Shown here piece by piece: positions 21,014-29,780 of a stretch of DNA of 64,000 nt (its first letter is position 1; each line of letters opens with the position of its first letter). Where the stretch lies: assembly GCF_002019635.1 (NCBI RefSeq), contig NZ_KV917371.1, positions 1,470,001 through 1,534,000 on the forward strand, given 5' to 3'. This stretch comes from Metabacillus halosaccharovorans. Lineage in GTDB: Bacteria > Bacillota > Bacilli > Bacillales > Bacillaceae. Position numbers and translations under genes: made by a program. The notes beneath the pieces are model-generated. The model worked only from the letters and a program-made list of their open reading frames with translations. It had not been told where the DNA came from and ran no database searches.

Positions 21014-22119
21014 TCAAAATAGAAAAAGTAACATTACACCATATTACGCAAACGTTAAAAACTCCATTTACATCAAGCATAGGCCATGTAACAGACCGTG
21101 AGAGTATATTAGTAGAAGTTATGGATTCTGAAGGAATAAGCGGATGGGGAGAAGTAGTAGCATTTTCAACTCCCTGGTACACAGAGGAAACGACTTCCAC
21201 ATGTTTTCATCTGTTAAAAGATATTTTGGTTCCATTAGCAATTTCTCAAACAATTGAACATCCGGAGGAACTGCAGTTCATTTTTCATAAAGTGAAACGA
21301 AATCAAATGGCCAAAGCATCTCTCGAAGGTGCCATATGGGATATTTATGCTAAAAAGAAAAACATCTCTTTATCATCTGCTTTAGGGGGGACAAGAAACG
21401 AGATAGAATGTGGAGTTGTCGTTGGTATTACTTCAATTTCAAGTATGATTGACCAAATTTCCCGTTACCATGAAGAAGGATACAAACGATTTAAAATAAA
21501 GATTTCACCTGCACAGGACATTCAACTACTGCAAGAAATCAGAAAGACGTTTCCAGATCTTCCATTAATGGCTGATGCCAATTCAGCTTATACATTAGAT
21601 GATATTGAACAATTAAAAGAGCTCGATCAATTTAACTTAATGATGATTGAACAGCCGTTGGCAGCAGATGATATTATTGATCATGCAAAGCTTCAAGAGG
21701 AGATAACCACCCCCATTTGTTTAGATGAAAGCATAGTGACAAGTGAAGATGCGAGAAAAGCAATTGAACTTGGCAGCTGTAAAATAATGAACATAAAACC
21801 CGGACGTGTCGGTGGGTTAACAGAGTCAAAGAAAATTCATGATTTATGCCAGGAAAATGGAATTTCCGTGTGGTGTGGCGGAATGTTGGAAACAAGTATA
21901 TCCCGTGCACACAATATTGCGTTGGCATCTTTACCAAACTTTTCAATTCCAGGTGACATCTCTTCATTCTCTAGATATTGGGAACAAGACATCGTTTTAC
22001 CGGAAATAAAAACAGTAAAAGGCAAAATCCCTGTCCCTGCTAGTCCAGGAATAGGCTTTGACATTAACAGAGAAGTTTTAAAAAAATACACCTCTTCAGT
22101 AACTACACTAACAAAATAG
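21010..22119 (+). CDS. menC: o-succinylbenzoate synthase
   Basis: MenC (369 aa) dehydrates SHCHC to o-succinylbenzoate. It is an enolase-superfamily member: KIKIS catalytic Lys motif at about residue 160, metal ligands in MADANS, MIEQPL and CLDESI, and KPGRVGG with the second Lys region near residue 260. ATGA overlap with menE. Last gene of menFDHBEC; a strong terminator follows about 170 bases later. Confidence 0.94.
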   Translation: MIKIEKVTLHHITQTLKTPFTSSIGHVTDRESILVEVMDSEGISGWGEVVAFSTPWYTEETTSTCFHLLKDILVPLAISQTIEHPEELQFIFHKVKRNQMAKASLEGAIWDIYAKKKNISLSSALGGTRNEIECGVVVGITSISSMIDQISRYHEEGYKRFKIKISPAQDIQLLQEIRKTFPDLPLMADANSAYTLDDIEQLKELDQFNLMMIEQPLAADDIIDHAKLQEEITTPICLDESIVTSEDARKAIELGSCKIMNIKPGRVGGLTESKKIHDLCQENGISVWCGGMLETSISRAHNIALASLPNFSIPGDISSFSRYWEQDIVLPEIKTVKGKIPVPASPGIGFDINREVLKKYTSSVTTLTK

Positions 22120-22288
22120 ACTTTTGTATTTCTAAAATTGAATTTTATCTAAGTGAAAACCTGATTTTTATTTATGAATTGGCTGTATAAATGAAAAACT
22201 ACGATTTTTAAAAATTCCCTTAAAACCGTATACTTTACACTGAAAGAAAAACAAATCTTATAAGTGAAGTTTCTCTTTCTGCTCATTT

Positions 22289-22331
22289 AGGATAACTGGC
22301 CTATCAACATATAGGGAGTTATCCTTTTTTG
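22289..22331 (+). terminator. Terminator of the men operon
   Basis: AGGATAACT pairs with AGTTATCCT and an inner CCTAT/ATAGG stem; the stem is followed by TTTTTT. Confidence 0.85.
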
Positions 22332-22383
22332 TCTTTAAAAAAATTTAACAGTATTTAAGGATAAAAGTATAAGAAAAATCATT

Positions 22384-22420
22384 GACTTCCACCATTCTTG
22401 GTGGAAGTCGTGTTTTTCTA
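22384..22420 (+). terminator. Second terminator-like hairpin before mntA
   Basis: GACTTCCACC and GGTGGAAGTC form a perfect 10-bp stem with a six-base loop, followed by GTGTTTTT. It lies only 16 bases upstream of the mntA -35 element and insulates mnt from men transcription. Confidence 0.8.
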
Positions 22421-22435
22421 ATCGAGAAAACATAG

Positions 22436-22478
22436 TTGACATAAATTTCATAATGTTTTATTGTTGCGTTAAGGAAAC
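22436..22478 (+). promoter_or_regulatory. mnt promoter with MntR box
   Basis: TTGACA at 22436-22441 and TATTGT at 22459-22464 are 17 bases apart. A sequence GTTGCGTTAAGGAAAC at 22463-22478 overlaps the -10 element and nearly matches the B. subtilis MntR operator (TTTGCCTTAAGGAAAC). Inference: Mn2+-bound MntR represses mntABCD by blocking this promoter. Confidence 0.85.
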
Positions 22479-22611
22479 TTTTTTAGTTGTACGAATAAAA
22501 GGTGAGAAAAGTAAAAATTATGGCACTCATCCTAAAAAACAACATAGACTACTTTTGACCTAGGAGAAGTTCTAACGTTTCATCTAAAAAAAGTGAATGG
22601 AGGAGAAAAAG

Positions 22612-23562
22612 GTGAAAAAATGGTTGGCAGGTGTAGGAATCAGTATTTTAATAGTATTTCTATTAACGGCATGTGGCAGTGGTCAAATAAGTGGAGATTC
22701 AAAGGATGGAAATGAAAGTTCTAGTGAAACAATTATAGTGACAACCACAACAGGTCAAGTTGCAGACGTAGTCAAAAATGTAGGTGGAGATCAAGTAGAA
22801 GTGACTTCATTAATGGGGCCAGGAGTTGATCCACACCTCTACCAAGCTTCTCAAGGTGATATTAAAAAACTAAATGATGCTGACATGATTTTTTATAATG
22901 GACTCCATTTGGAAGGAAAGATGGGGGAGATATTTGAAAAGATGTCAAAGGATAAAGCTACGGTAGCTGTTGCGGATTTTATTCCTGAGGATATGCTGTT
23001 AGGAGCAGATGATGATTCAAATGCTCATGATCCACACGTTTGGTTCAACATCCAAGCATGGACACATACTGTAGATGCAATAGAAGAAGAATTAACAAAA
23101 CAATCTCCGGAAAATGCAGAATTATTTAAAGAAAATGCTGCAAATTACAAACAAGAATTAGAAGAAATGGACCAATATGCAAAGGAACAAATTCAAACAA
23201 TTCCCAAAGAGAGTCGTGTCCTTGTTACAGCACATGATGCATTCAAATATTTCGGTCATGCATATGATTTAGAAGTAATGGGCTTACAAGGGCTAAGTAC
23301 TGACTCAGAATACGGTTTAAAAGATGTTCAAAGTCTTGTTGATGCATTAGTTGATTCAAACATCAAAGCAGTTTTTATTGAAAGTAGTATTTCGGAAAAG
23401 TCAATTAGCGCAGTAGTAGAAGGTGCCAAAAAGAAAGGTCACGAAGTTGTCATTGGTGGAGAACTTTTCTCTGATGCAATGGGTGAAGAAGGAACTGAAG
23501 AGGGAACATATATCGGAATGTTCAAACACAATGTTGACACGATTGTATCTTCTTTAAAATAA
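22612..23562 (+). CDS. mntA: Manganese ABC transporter substrate-binding lipoprotein
   Basis: MntA (316 aa) is the cluster A-I metal-binding lipoprotein that hands Mn2+ to the permease. The signal peptide ends in the lipobox LTAC near residue 21. Expected metal ligands are seen: His in DPHLYQ, His in DPHVWF, Glu in VFIESSIS and Asp in LFSDAMG. It lacks the His-rich loop of zinc-binding relatives, unlike znuA at 29781-30920. GTG 22612 behind GGAGGAG is the better start; the frame is open from 22597. Confidence 0.93.
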   Translation: MKKWLAGVGISILIVFLLTACGSGQISGDSKDGNESSSETIIVTTTTGQVADVVKNVGGDQVEVTSLMGPGVDPHLYQASQGDIKKLNDADMIFYNGLHLEGKMGEIFEKMSKDKATVAVADFIPEDMLLGADDDSNAHDPHVWFNIQAWTHTVDAIEEELTKQSPENAELFKENAANYKQELEEMDQYAKEQIQTIPKESRVLVTAHDAFKYFGHAYDLEVMGLQGLSTDSEYGLKDVQSLVDALVDSNIKAVFIESSISEKSISAVVEGAKKKGHEVVIGGELFSDAMGEEGTEEGTYIGMFKHNVDTIVSSLK

Positions 23563-23575
23563 AACAAGTACAGGT

Positions 23576-23607
23576 AGCTAAGGACAGGTTTGTATCTATT
23601 CTTAGCT
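23576..23607 (+). terminator. Hairpin between mntA and mntB
   Basis: AGCTAAG and CTTAGCT form a 7-bp stem with an 18-base loop, followed by a weak T stretch. It may reduce read-through so that the binding protein is made in excess over the membrane parts, or stabilise the mntA message. Weak evidence for true termination. Confidence 0.4.
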
Positions 23608-23681
23608 CTCGTTGTATTTTTACTAGATATGTAGATTAAACGATCATTCTATGAATATGAAAAGTAAGGTTGGTGTGATGG

Positions 23682-24431
23682 ATGAATCCTGTTACAGTTG
23701 AAAATTTAACAATTGCTTATCACCAAAAACCTGTTTTACAGGAAGTAACTTTTGAAGTTCCGGAAGGAAAATTAATTGGAATTATCGGGCCTAACGGGGC
23801 CGGTAAATCGACCTTAATTAAAGGAGTCTTAGGCTTAATCCCAACTGCATCCGGTGAAGTGAATATCTTTGGTGAACAATATAAAAAGCAGCGTAAACGC
23901 GTGGGATATGTTCCGCAGCGTGGCTCTGTTGATTGGGACTTTCCAACCAATGCCCTTGATGTTGTACTAATGGGGAGATATGGGCATGTTGGTTGGTTTA
24001 AACGTCCCGGTAAAAAGGACGTAGACTTTGCAAAAGAGTGTTTAAAAAAAGTAGGAATGCTTGAATTTGAAAATAGACAAATAAGCCAGCTTTCCGGCGG
24101 ACAACAACAAAGGGTATTTTTAGCAAGAGCTTTAGCACAGGATGCTGATGTTTACTTTATGGATGAACCGTTTGTAGGAGTAGATGCAGCAACTGAGAAG
24201 GCGATCATTGCTCTGTTAAATGAGTTAAAAGCTAAAGGCAAGACTGTTCTCGTTGTTCATCATGATTTACAAACGGTAGAAGAGTACTTTGATTGGGTTC
24301 TTCTATTAAACATGAGAAAGGTTGCTTTTGGCCCAACGACAGAGACCTTTACAATCGATAATCTGCAAAAAACCTATGGTGGAAAACTTACATTTTTACA
24401 AGACCAATCTATTGTAGTTGAAGGAAAATAA
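23682..24431 (+). CDS. mntB: Manganese ABC transporter ATP-binding protein
   Basis: MntB (249 aa) drives transport by ATP hydrolysis on the inner face of the membrane. Walker A GPNGAGKST (about residue 36), signature LSGGQQQR (about 137), Walker B VYFMDEP with the catalytic Glu, and the switch His in VVHHD are intact. The ribosome binding site is poor, with only AAGG and GGT stretches upstream. Confidence 0.94.
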   Translation: MNPVTVENLTIAYHQKPVLQEVTFEVPEGKLIGIIGPNGAGKSTLIKGVLGLIPTASGEVNIFGEQYKKQRKRVGYVPQRGSVDWDFPTNALDVVLMGRYGHVGWFKRPGKKDVDFAKECLKKVGMLEFENRQISQLSGGQQQRVFLARALAQDADVYFMDEPFVGVDAATEKAIIALLNELKAKGKTVLVVHHDLQTVEEYFDWVLLLNMRKVAFGPTTETFTIDNLQKTYGGKLTFLQDQSIVVEGK

Positions 24432-24496
24432 GTACACCAATAAGGGAAATTGATATTTTAGGGAATACCCCCTTTAGAAAAATAGGAGTGAAGGAA

Positions 24497-25810
24497 ATGC
24501 TTGGAGAACTTATGTTACAACTTCAAAATCCTAATACCCAATGGGTGTTACTTGGTACAATGCTCCTAGGAATTACCAGTGGTGTTGTTGGGAGTTTTAC
24601 ATTATTAAGAAAGCAGAGCTTAATAGGTGATGCCATGGCACATTCAGCATTGCCGGGGGTTTGTATCGCCTATTTACTATATGGTTCCAAATCACTGATT
24701 TGGTTTTTAATCGGTGCAGTGGTTGCAGGGCTAATATCTTCTTTTATCATTCAAGTGATTATTAACCATTCAAGAATAAAAGAAGATTCTGCTCTTGGAA
24801 TTATTATTTCTGTATTTTTTGGATTTGGAATTGTTCTTCTAACCTATATTCAGCATAATGGTGCAGGTAATCAAAGTGGGCTGGATGACTTTATTTTTGG
24901 GCAGGCAGCTTCCATGGTAGGGGCTGATGTTCAATTAATCATGATGATTGCCTTACTATTATTAGCAATAACCGCTATCTTTTATAAGGAGTTTAAGTTA
25001 CTTACATTTGATCCTCAATTTGCAAAAGGAATTGGAATACCAGCTGCATTTTTTAATGGTCTATTACTTTTATTAATTGTCTGTTCCGTAGTCATCGGAC
25101 TACAAACAGTTGGAGTTGTATTAATGGCAGCTATGCTTATCACTCCGGCCATTAGTGCAAGGTATTGGACTGAGAAATTAAGTTCTATGATCATTATTTC
25201 AGGTTTTATTGGCGGTGTTTCCGGTGTAATGGGTACATTATTGAGTACCATTATGGAAGGAATGGCAACAGGTCCACTTATTATTGTGGCTGCTACGATC
25301 ATGTTTATCATTTCATTAGTGTTTTCACCAAAGCGGGGGTTACTTGCTAAAGCCTTTAAGCTATTGTCCCTTAGAAAACGAACGGCGGTAGAACAAATTT
25401 TTCTTAGCATTTATGATGTTGCAGAAGGGGGAAATCTTGGTGACATTACTGAGGATGAAATTCTTATAAAACGTAAGGTTTCATCGAGCCTTTTTCAATA
25501 TGCGATAAGTGTGTTGGAAAAGAGAGAGTACATTAGCCGAGCTAAGACAGGGAAATGGATGTTAACAGATAAGGGGATTGAAGCTGGATTTGAACTTGTC
25601 CTGCAACAGCGTTTGTATGAAATGTATTTAATGCATGAAATGGAGTTTGCTCACCTTGAGCTTAAAACGAGAGAGGATCTTCATTTAGCATCTATCTCAA
25701 ATGAAACAAAGGATCAGCTGTTAAAGCTATTGCGCATTCATGATCGTGTTCCATTATTAATGCCCAAGTCAGCAATTAGTGATAGGAGGATGATGATAAA
25801 TGACTTATGA
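24497..25810 (+). CDS. mntC: Manganese ABC permease with C-terminal DtxR/MntR-like domain
   Basis: MntC (437 aa) is an ABC-3 family permease (about residues 1-285, eight or so membrane segments) joined to a soluble C-terminal part. From about residue 295 it reads like the winged-helix and dimerisation region of an iron/manganese-dependent repressor: ISVLEKREYISRAKTGKWML then LTDKGIEAGFEL and YEMYLMHEMEFAHLE. ATG 24497 follows an AGGAG and GAAGGA region; the frame is open from GTG 24488. It overlaps mntD by 11 bases. Long MntC proteins are known in Bacillus; the function of the extra domain is not established. Confidence 0.92.
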   Translation: MLGELMLQLQNPNTQWVLLGTMLLGITSGVVGSFTLLRKQSLIGDAMAHSALPGVCIAYLLYGSKSLIWFLIGAVVAGLISSFIIQVIINHSRIKEDSALGIIISVFFGFGIVLLTYIQHNGAGNQSGLDDFIFGQAASMVGADVQLIMMIALLLLAITAIFYKEFKLLTFDPQFAKGIGIPAAFFNGLLLLLIVCSVVIGLQTVGVVLMAAMLITPAISARYWTEKLSSMIIISGFIGGVSGVMGTLLSTIMEGMATGPLIIVAATIMFIISLVFSPKRGLLAKAFKLLSLRKRTAVEQIFLSIYDVAEGGNLGDITEDEILIKRKVSSSLFQYAISVLEKREYISRAKTGKWMLTDKGIEAGFELVLQQRLYEMYLMHEMEFAHLELKTREDLHLASISNETKDQLLKLLRIHDRVPLLMPKSAISDRRMMINDL

Positions 25811-26705
25811 TGCATGGATTATCATCACTGGTTCATTAGTAGGTATTACTTGTGCGATGATTGGTTGTTTTCTCGTATTAAGGAAAATGGCAATGTTAGC
25901 GGATGCGATCTCACATACTGTTTTATTGGGTATTGTTGGCGGGTATTTAGTAAGCCGCAGTTTAGATGGTCCTTCATTATTAATCGGTGCAATAGTAGTT
26001 GGGTTGTTAACAGCATTGCTTGTACAGGTGTTAAGTGGAAAAGGGGTTCAGGGCGATGCTGCAATTGGAATTGTGTTTACATCACTTTTTGCAATCGGGG
26101 TCATTCTGCTGTCGTTGTTTGCAGGAAATATTCATCTAGATGTAGACCATGCATTGATGGGAGAGATCACATTTATTCCTTGGGATACAGTGGAGTGGAA
26201 TGGGATGGAATTAGGGCCAAAGGCAGTCTGGCTTTTATCTTTTGTGTTTATAGTCAACCTGCTCATCATCATCTTTTTTTACAAAGAATTTAAAATTAGC
26301 TCATTTGATCCAGAAATGGCTGTTGCAATTGGAATCCCTGTGCTGTTTATTCATTATTTGCAAATGGGAATGTTATCGATAACAACTGTCGCCTCCTTTG
26401 ATAGTGTTGGGGCAATCCTAGTAGTTGCTATGCTTATTGTTCCGGCATCGACAGCTTATTTATTAACAGATAAATTGATCAACATGCTCTTTATTAGTGC
26501 CGGTATCGGTGTGTTTTCGGCGATAAGTGGATATTACATGGCTACTATTCTTAATGTGTCAATAGCAGGTGCTATGGCAACCTCTACAGGAATTCTTTTC
26601 GCTCTAGCCTTCTTATTTTCTCCAAAGCATGGTCTAGTAGCAAAAAAACGAGCACAGAAAAAGCTTTCAAAGACAACATCAAAAAAGAATCTTTTCCAAA
26701 GTTGA
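25800..26705 (+). CDS. mntD: Manganese ABC permease
   Basis: MntD (301 aa) is a second ABC-3 family permease with about eight membrane segments and no C-terminal regulator-like domain. Conserved stretches include LADAISHTVLLGIVGGYLV and DSVGAILVVAMLIVPA. AGGAGG is close upstream and the start overlaps the mntC end. Together with mntC it would form the channel. Last gene of mntABCD. Confidence 0.92.
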   Translation: MTYDAWIIITGSLVGITCAMIGCFLVLRKMAMLADAISHTVLLGIVGGYLVSRSLDGPSLLIGAIVVGLLTALLVQVLSGKGVQGDAAIGIVFTSLFAIGVILLSLFAGNIHLDVDHALMGEITFIPWDTVEWNGMELGPKAVWLLSFVFIVNLLIIIFFYKEFKISSFDPEMAVAIGIPVLFIHYLQMGMLSITTVASFDSVGAILVVAMLIVPASTAYLLTDKLINMLFISAGIGVFSAISGYYMATILNVSIAGAMATSTGILFALAFLFSPKHGLVAKKRAQKKLSKTTSKKNLFQS

Positions 26706-26740
26706 TTTTTTAATATGTACTTTGAAAAAATCTAAGTAAG

Positions 26741-26867
26741 TTGATAGGAGCGGAAGGCGCGAGACTCCTGTGAGAGCTGTGGACAGGTGAGACCCCGCAG
26801 GCGCTTAGCGCTGAGGAGGGATCACCGCCCACCCCACGGAAAGCGAGCAACCTGGAGCTCCTATCAA
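26741..26867. repeat. Bacillaceae-type interspersed repeat with 10-bp inverted ends
   Basis: A 127-bp GC-rich element in an AT-rich gap. Its ends TTGATAGGAG and CTCCTATCAA are perfect inverted repeats. The inside has GCGGAAGGCGCGAGACTCC, GTGAGACCCCGCAGGCGC and CCCACGGAAAGCGAGC, a pattern I recognise as a widespread intergenic repeat of Bacillus genomes. It codes for no protein. Confidence 0.75.
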
Positions 26868-26920
26868 CCCTCTCAATACTTAGTGCAAATCAACAAAGTT
26901 TATGAAAATAACCTAAAAGA

Positions 26921-26947
26921 AATCCCGACATCGTTAATGCCAGGATT
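26921..26947 (-). terminator. Terminator of the 61-aa gene
   Basis: On the minus strand AATCC..GCAT pairs imperfectly with ATG..GGATT and is followed by TTTCTTTT. Confidence 0.6.
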
Positions 26948-26977
26948 ATTAAGTATTTAAACAATATCATTATGTTT

Positions 26978-27163
26978 TTATTCCATTAACCCATATTCAA
27001 TTGCGCGATCAGCTACTAACTCATCCACATCCTGTGGAAGATCATCTAATGAACCAAATTCATAATCCCATAAATTTGTAAAAGAATCGACAAACATAGG
27101 AAAAGAATCTGCATTAGAATCTTTAACTTCATGACGAAATGACTCAATAAGGCTTTCCTTCAT
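26978..27163 (-). CDS. Small hypothetical protein
   Basis: A 61-aa acidic protein with no membrane segment, rich in Asp, Glu, Phe and Leu; the C-terminus reads VDELVADRAIEYGLME. AGGGGG lies seven bases or so before the ATG and a terminator-like hairpin follows, so I believe it is expressed. I do not recognise the family. It lies just downstream of the cytochrome bd genes on the same strand, but 70 bases away with its own ribosome binding site, so a link is only positional. Confidence 0.65.
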   Translation of the reverse strand: MKESLIESFRHEVKDSNADSFPMFVDSFTNLWDYEFGSLDDLPQDVDELVADRAIEYGLME

Positions 27164-27232
27164 TATTCATTTCCCCCTAACGCAATGATATCGTTTTTAT
27201 TTTTTACCAAAATAATATCCTTATACATGGAT

Positions 27233-28273
27233 CTAGGATTCATTTTGCTTTAAATAGCGCTTATCCTTCATAAACAGCTTCCAAAAGTAAACAAACCCTG
27301 GAAATAAAATAAGAAAACCAACAATATATGTTACAAATAAAGCTCTAAATGTATTTGGGTGTGTGAAGCCTGTTTCAATGGTTACATCAGGATATATCAT
27401 ATATGGTAAATGGGCCCTTCCGTATGCATAACTCGCTAGGAGATATTGTATAGTAACTGCGATAACTGCAAGTCTAGGGCGTCCAATTCGTCCCTTATGT
27501 CTCGCTGAGGGAAAAAATAGTGCAGCACCTGCAAGGATAAAAAGAAGAACAGACCCGATTAAAAATGGTAAATAGTCAAGCATATTTGTATATAACCAAG
27601 TTGCTTCAATCCTTAGAGTAATCATGATCAAAAAGGCCATTAATAATGAGATGGGGCCTAGGATCAGGGCATCTCTTCGATAAACCCGATATGCTTCCAG
27701 TTCATCAGCAACATTCGAGTAATCAGCTAATAGTAAAGATGATAAAAAAAGTGTGCTACTTATGGCAAAGCCTATAAAGGCATATATATTCGGGCTAGTA
27801 AACAAGGCAGCAAAGTTAAGTTGATGAACTTCATTAATTTGCTCTATATAACCACCATGTGTAATAGGTAAAACAAGCATAAGAAGGGCAGGTATAATAA
27901 ATCCGGATATTCCTGAAACGTAAGTTAGCCCTTTTTCATAATCTTTTGCTACATGAGAAAATACTAAAAATCCACTGCGCAGTGCCAGCAAAATTAAGAT
28001 GAAACTTCCTGGAATCAATAATACTGTTCCAAGAATAAAGGTGGCGCCAGGAAAAAAACTGACAAGTGCTATAACAATTGCGACAATAAAAACATTGGTT
28101 ACTTCCCAAGTCGGTGATAAATAACGGTTTGCGATATTCGTTGCATTTGTTTTTTCTTTATTAAAATAAATCATCGACCAAAAGCCGGCTCCAAAATCCA
28201 TCGTTGCCATTACAGCATAGATAAAAACGAATCCCCAGAGTACAGTGATTGCGAGTAACGAATCTGCGGTCAT
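27233..28273 (-). CDS. ythB: Cytochrome bd-type quinol oxidase subunit II
   Basis: A 346-aa membrane protein of the CydB family with about eight to nine hydrophobic segments. MATMDFGAGFWSMI near residue 25 and the start WGFVFIYAVMATMDFG are typical. It pairs with subunit I 20 bases upstream on the same transcript. The sequence resembles B. subtilis YthB more than the classical CydB. It supports subunit I, which carries the hemes. Confidence 0.88.
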   Translation of the reverse strand: MTADSLLAITVLWGFVFIYAVMATMDFGAGFWSMIYFNKEKTNATNIANRYLSPTWEVTNVFIVAIVIALVSFFPGATFILGTVLLIPGSFILILLALRSGFLVFSHVAKDYEKGLTYVSGISGFIIPALLMLVLPITHGGYIEQINEVHQLNFAALFTSPNIYAFIGFAISSTLFLSSLLLADYSNVADELEAYRVYRRDALILGPISLLMAFLIMITLRIEATWLYTNMLDYLPFLIGSVLLFILAGAALFFPSARHKGRIGRPRLAVIAVTIQYLLASYAYGRAHLPYMIYPDVTIETGFTHPNTFRALFVTYIVGFLILFPGFVYFWKLFMKDKRYLKQNES

Positions 28274-28293
28274 ATTGTTTCACCTCTTTAAGA

Positions 28294-29652
28294 TTAGGTA
28301 ATACTTACATGATTTTGCTGTAGGCTACCACCGTCAAGCTCGTGCTCAACAGGATGACGTTTGAAATAATATTTTAGAACAGCCAAAACAGCGATTGCTA
28401 AAATAACATAAATAAGTGAAAAGAGTAAAAATAAAATTCCAATTTGGGTTGAGCCTGTAACGACATCTTCAGTCGCTAAGATTCGGTAAATAACCCATGG
28501 TTGCCTCCCTGTACAAGCAAATATCCAACCGAACTCAATGGAAAGGAGAGAGAGAGGACCTGCAATAACGAAGGCATACATAAATAGTTTTGGGAAATGC
28601 TGTTTCTTTAAAAATTTGTGCCAAATAAAGCCGGCGATCGACAAAAATATGAGAAAGCTGCCGATGAGTACCATACCATTGAATAATGTATGAACAAATA
28701 ACGGTGGCCAATATTCTTCTGGAAAGTCATTTAATCCAATTACGACTGTTTCAAAGCTATTGCCTGCAAGAAAACTTAGTGCCCAAGGTATTTCAATCGC
28801 GAATTTAATTTCTTGTGTCTCACGATCTGTAAATCCTCCAATTGCTAAAGGGGCATAATCTTGTGTTTCAAAAAGTCCCTCTGCTGCAGCGAGTTTTTCC
28901 GGCTGATATTCATGGAGCATTTGTGCGGATTCGTGACCATTAAGAGCAGTTAAAAGAGAAAAAATCCCACCAACAATCAAGCTAAGCATGAGAGCCTTCC
29001 TATGAAAAAGATAGACTCGTTCGTTACGCTTGTTTTTTAACATTTTAAAAGCTGCAATCGTACTAATCATAAATGCACCGGTCATGTAGGCCGAAACTGC
29101 AACATGTGCAGCTGAAATAAAGAAGCTTGGATTAAAAAAAGCCGCCCATGGATCAACATCAACAATTTCTCCGTTTTCAATTTGAAACCCTGCAGGAGTT
29201 CCCTCAAAGGCATGAACATTTGTTATTAAGACAGCTGAGGCACTAGCTCCAATAAGGACAAGTGTGACACTAAAAATTCGCATTTTAGGTGAAATACGAT
29301 CAGCGGCATACACATAAATAGACATAAATAAGGCTTCTATAAAAAAGGCATATATTTCAATTTGAAATGGTAAGGACATAACTCTACCAATAACCTCCAT
29401 AAAGCCCGGCCACAATAATGCAAGTTGAACACCAGCAATTGTTCCTGTAGGTATAGCAACGCCTAATAGAACAGCCTGACCTTTTGTCCAACGTTTAGCC
29501 ATGACGGCATAATCCTGGTCCTTTGTTTTCTGGAAAAGCAGCTCCGCACATAATATCATTAAGGGAAGCCCAACCCCCAGTGTTGCAAAAATGATATGAA
29601 AACCCATGGTTGTTCCGAACAGTGAACGTGCTAAAACTAAATCATCCATCAT
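28294..29652 (-). CDS. ythA: Cytochrome bd-type quinol oxidase subunit I
   Basis: A 452-aa CydA-family protein that oxidises quinol and reduces oxygen to water. GFHIIFATLGVGLP carries the N-terminal heme-ligand His; NGHESAQMLHEYQPEKLAAAEGLFE gives the start of the Q loop; GRQPWVIYRILATEDVVT is the conserved C-terminal block. The region between EGLF and the next helix is short, fitting the YthA/CioA type with a short Q loop. Two adjacent ATG codons at the start follow AAAGGCGGATC. Confidence 0.9.
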   Translation of the reverse strand: MMDDLVLARSLFGTTMGFHIIFATLGVGLPLMILCAELLFQKTKDQDYAVMAKRWTKGQAVLLGVAIPTGTIAGVQLALLWPGFMEVIGRVMSLPFQIEIYAFFIEALFMSIYVYAADRISPKMRIFSVTLVLIGASASAVLITNVHAFEGTPAGFQIENGEIVDVDPWAAFFNPSFFISAAHVAVSAYMTGAFMISTIAAFKMLKNKRNERVYLFHRKALMLSLIVGGIFSLLTALNGHESAQMLHEYQPEKLAAAEGLFETQDYAPLAIGGFTDRETQEIKFAIEIPWALSFLAGNSFETVVIGLNDFPEEYWPPLFVHTLFNGMVLIGSFLIFLSIAGFIWHKFLKKQHFPKLFMYAFVIAGPLSLLSIEFGWIFACTGRQPWVIYRILATEDVVTGSTQIGILFLLFSLIYVILAIAVLAVLKYYFKRHPVEHELDGGSLQQNHVSIT

Positions 29653-29743
29653 GATCCGCCTTTCTTTCCACTCTTGTCGTAATCAACCATAGTGTCCACT
29701 ATTTTCTAAAGAATATTCTTCTAGTTTTGCTAATAATAAACAT

Positions 29744-29779
29744 TAAAAAAAGTGAGCGTTGATCACGCTCACTTTTTTA
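29744..29779 (-). terminator. Terminator of znuA
   Basis: GTGAGCGT and ACGCTCAC form a perfect stem around TGATC, flanked by A and T runs on both sides, so it can work in both directions. It lies after znuA and in front of the upstream region of ythA. Confidence 0.88.
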
Positions 29780-29780
29780 C

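Noticed and set aside
25814-26293. 159-aa plus-strand frame inside mntD
   Set aside because: Out-of-frame shadow of mntD, with a Cys/Trp-rich sequence of no known type.
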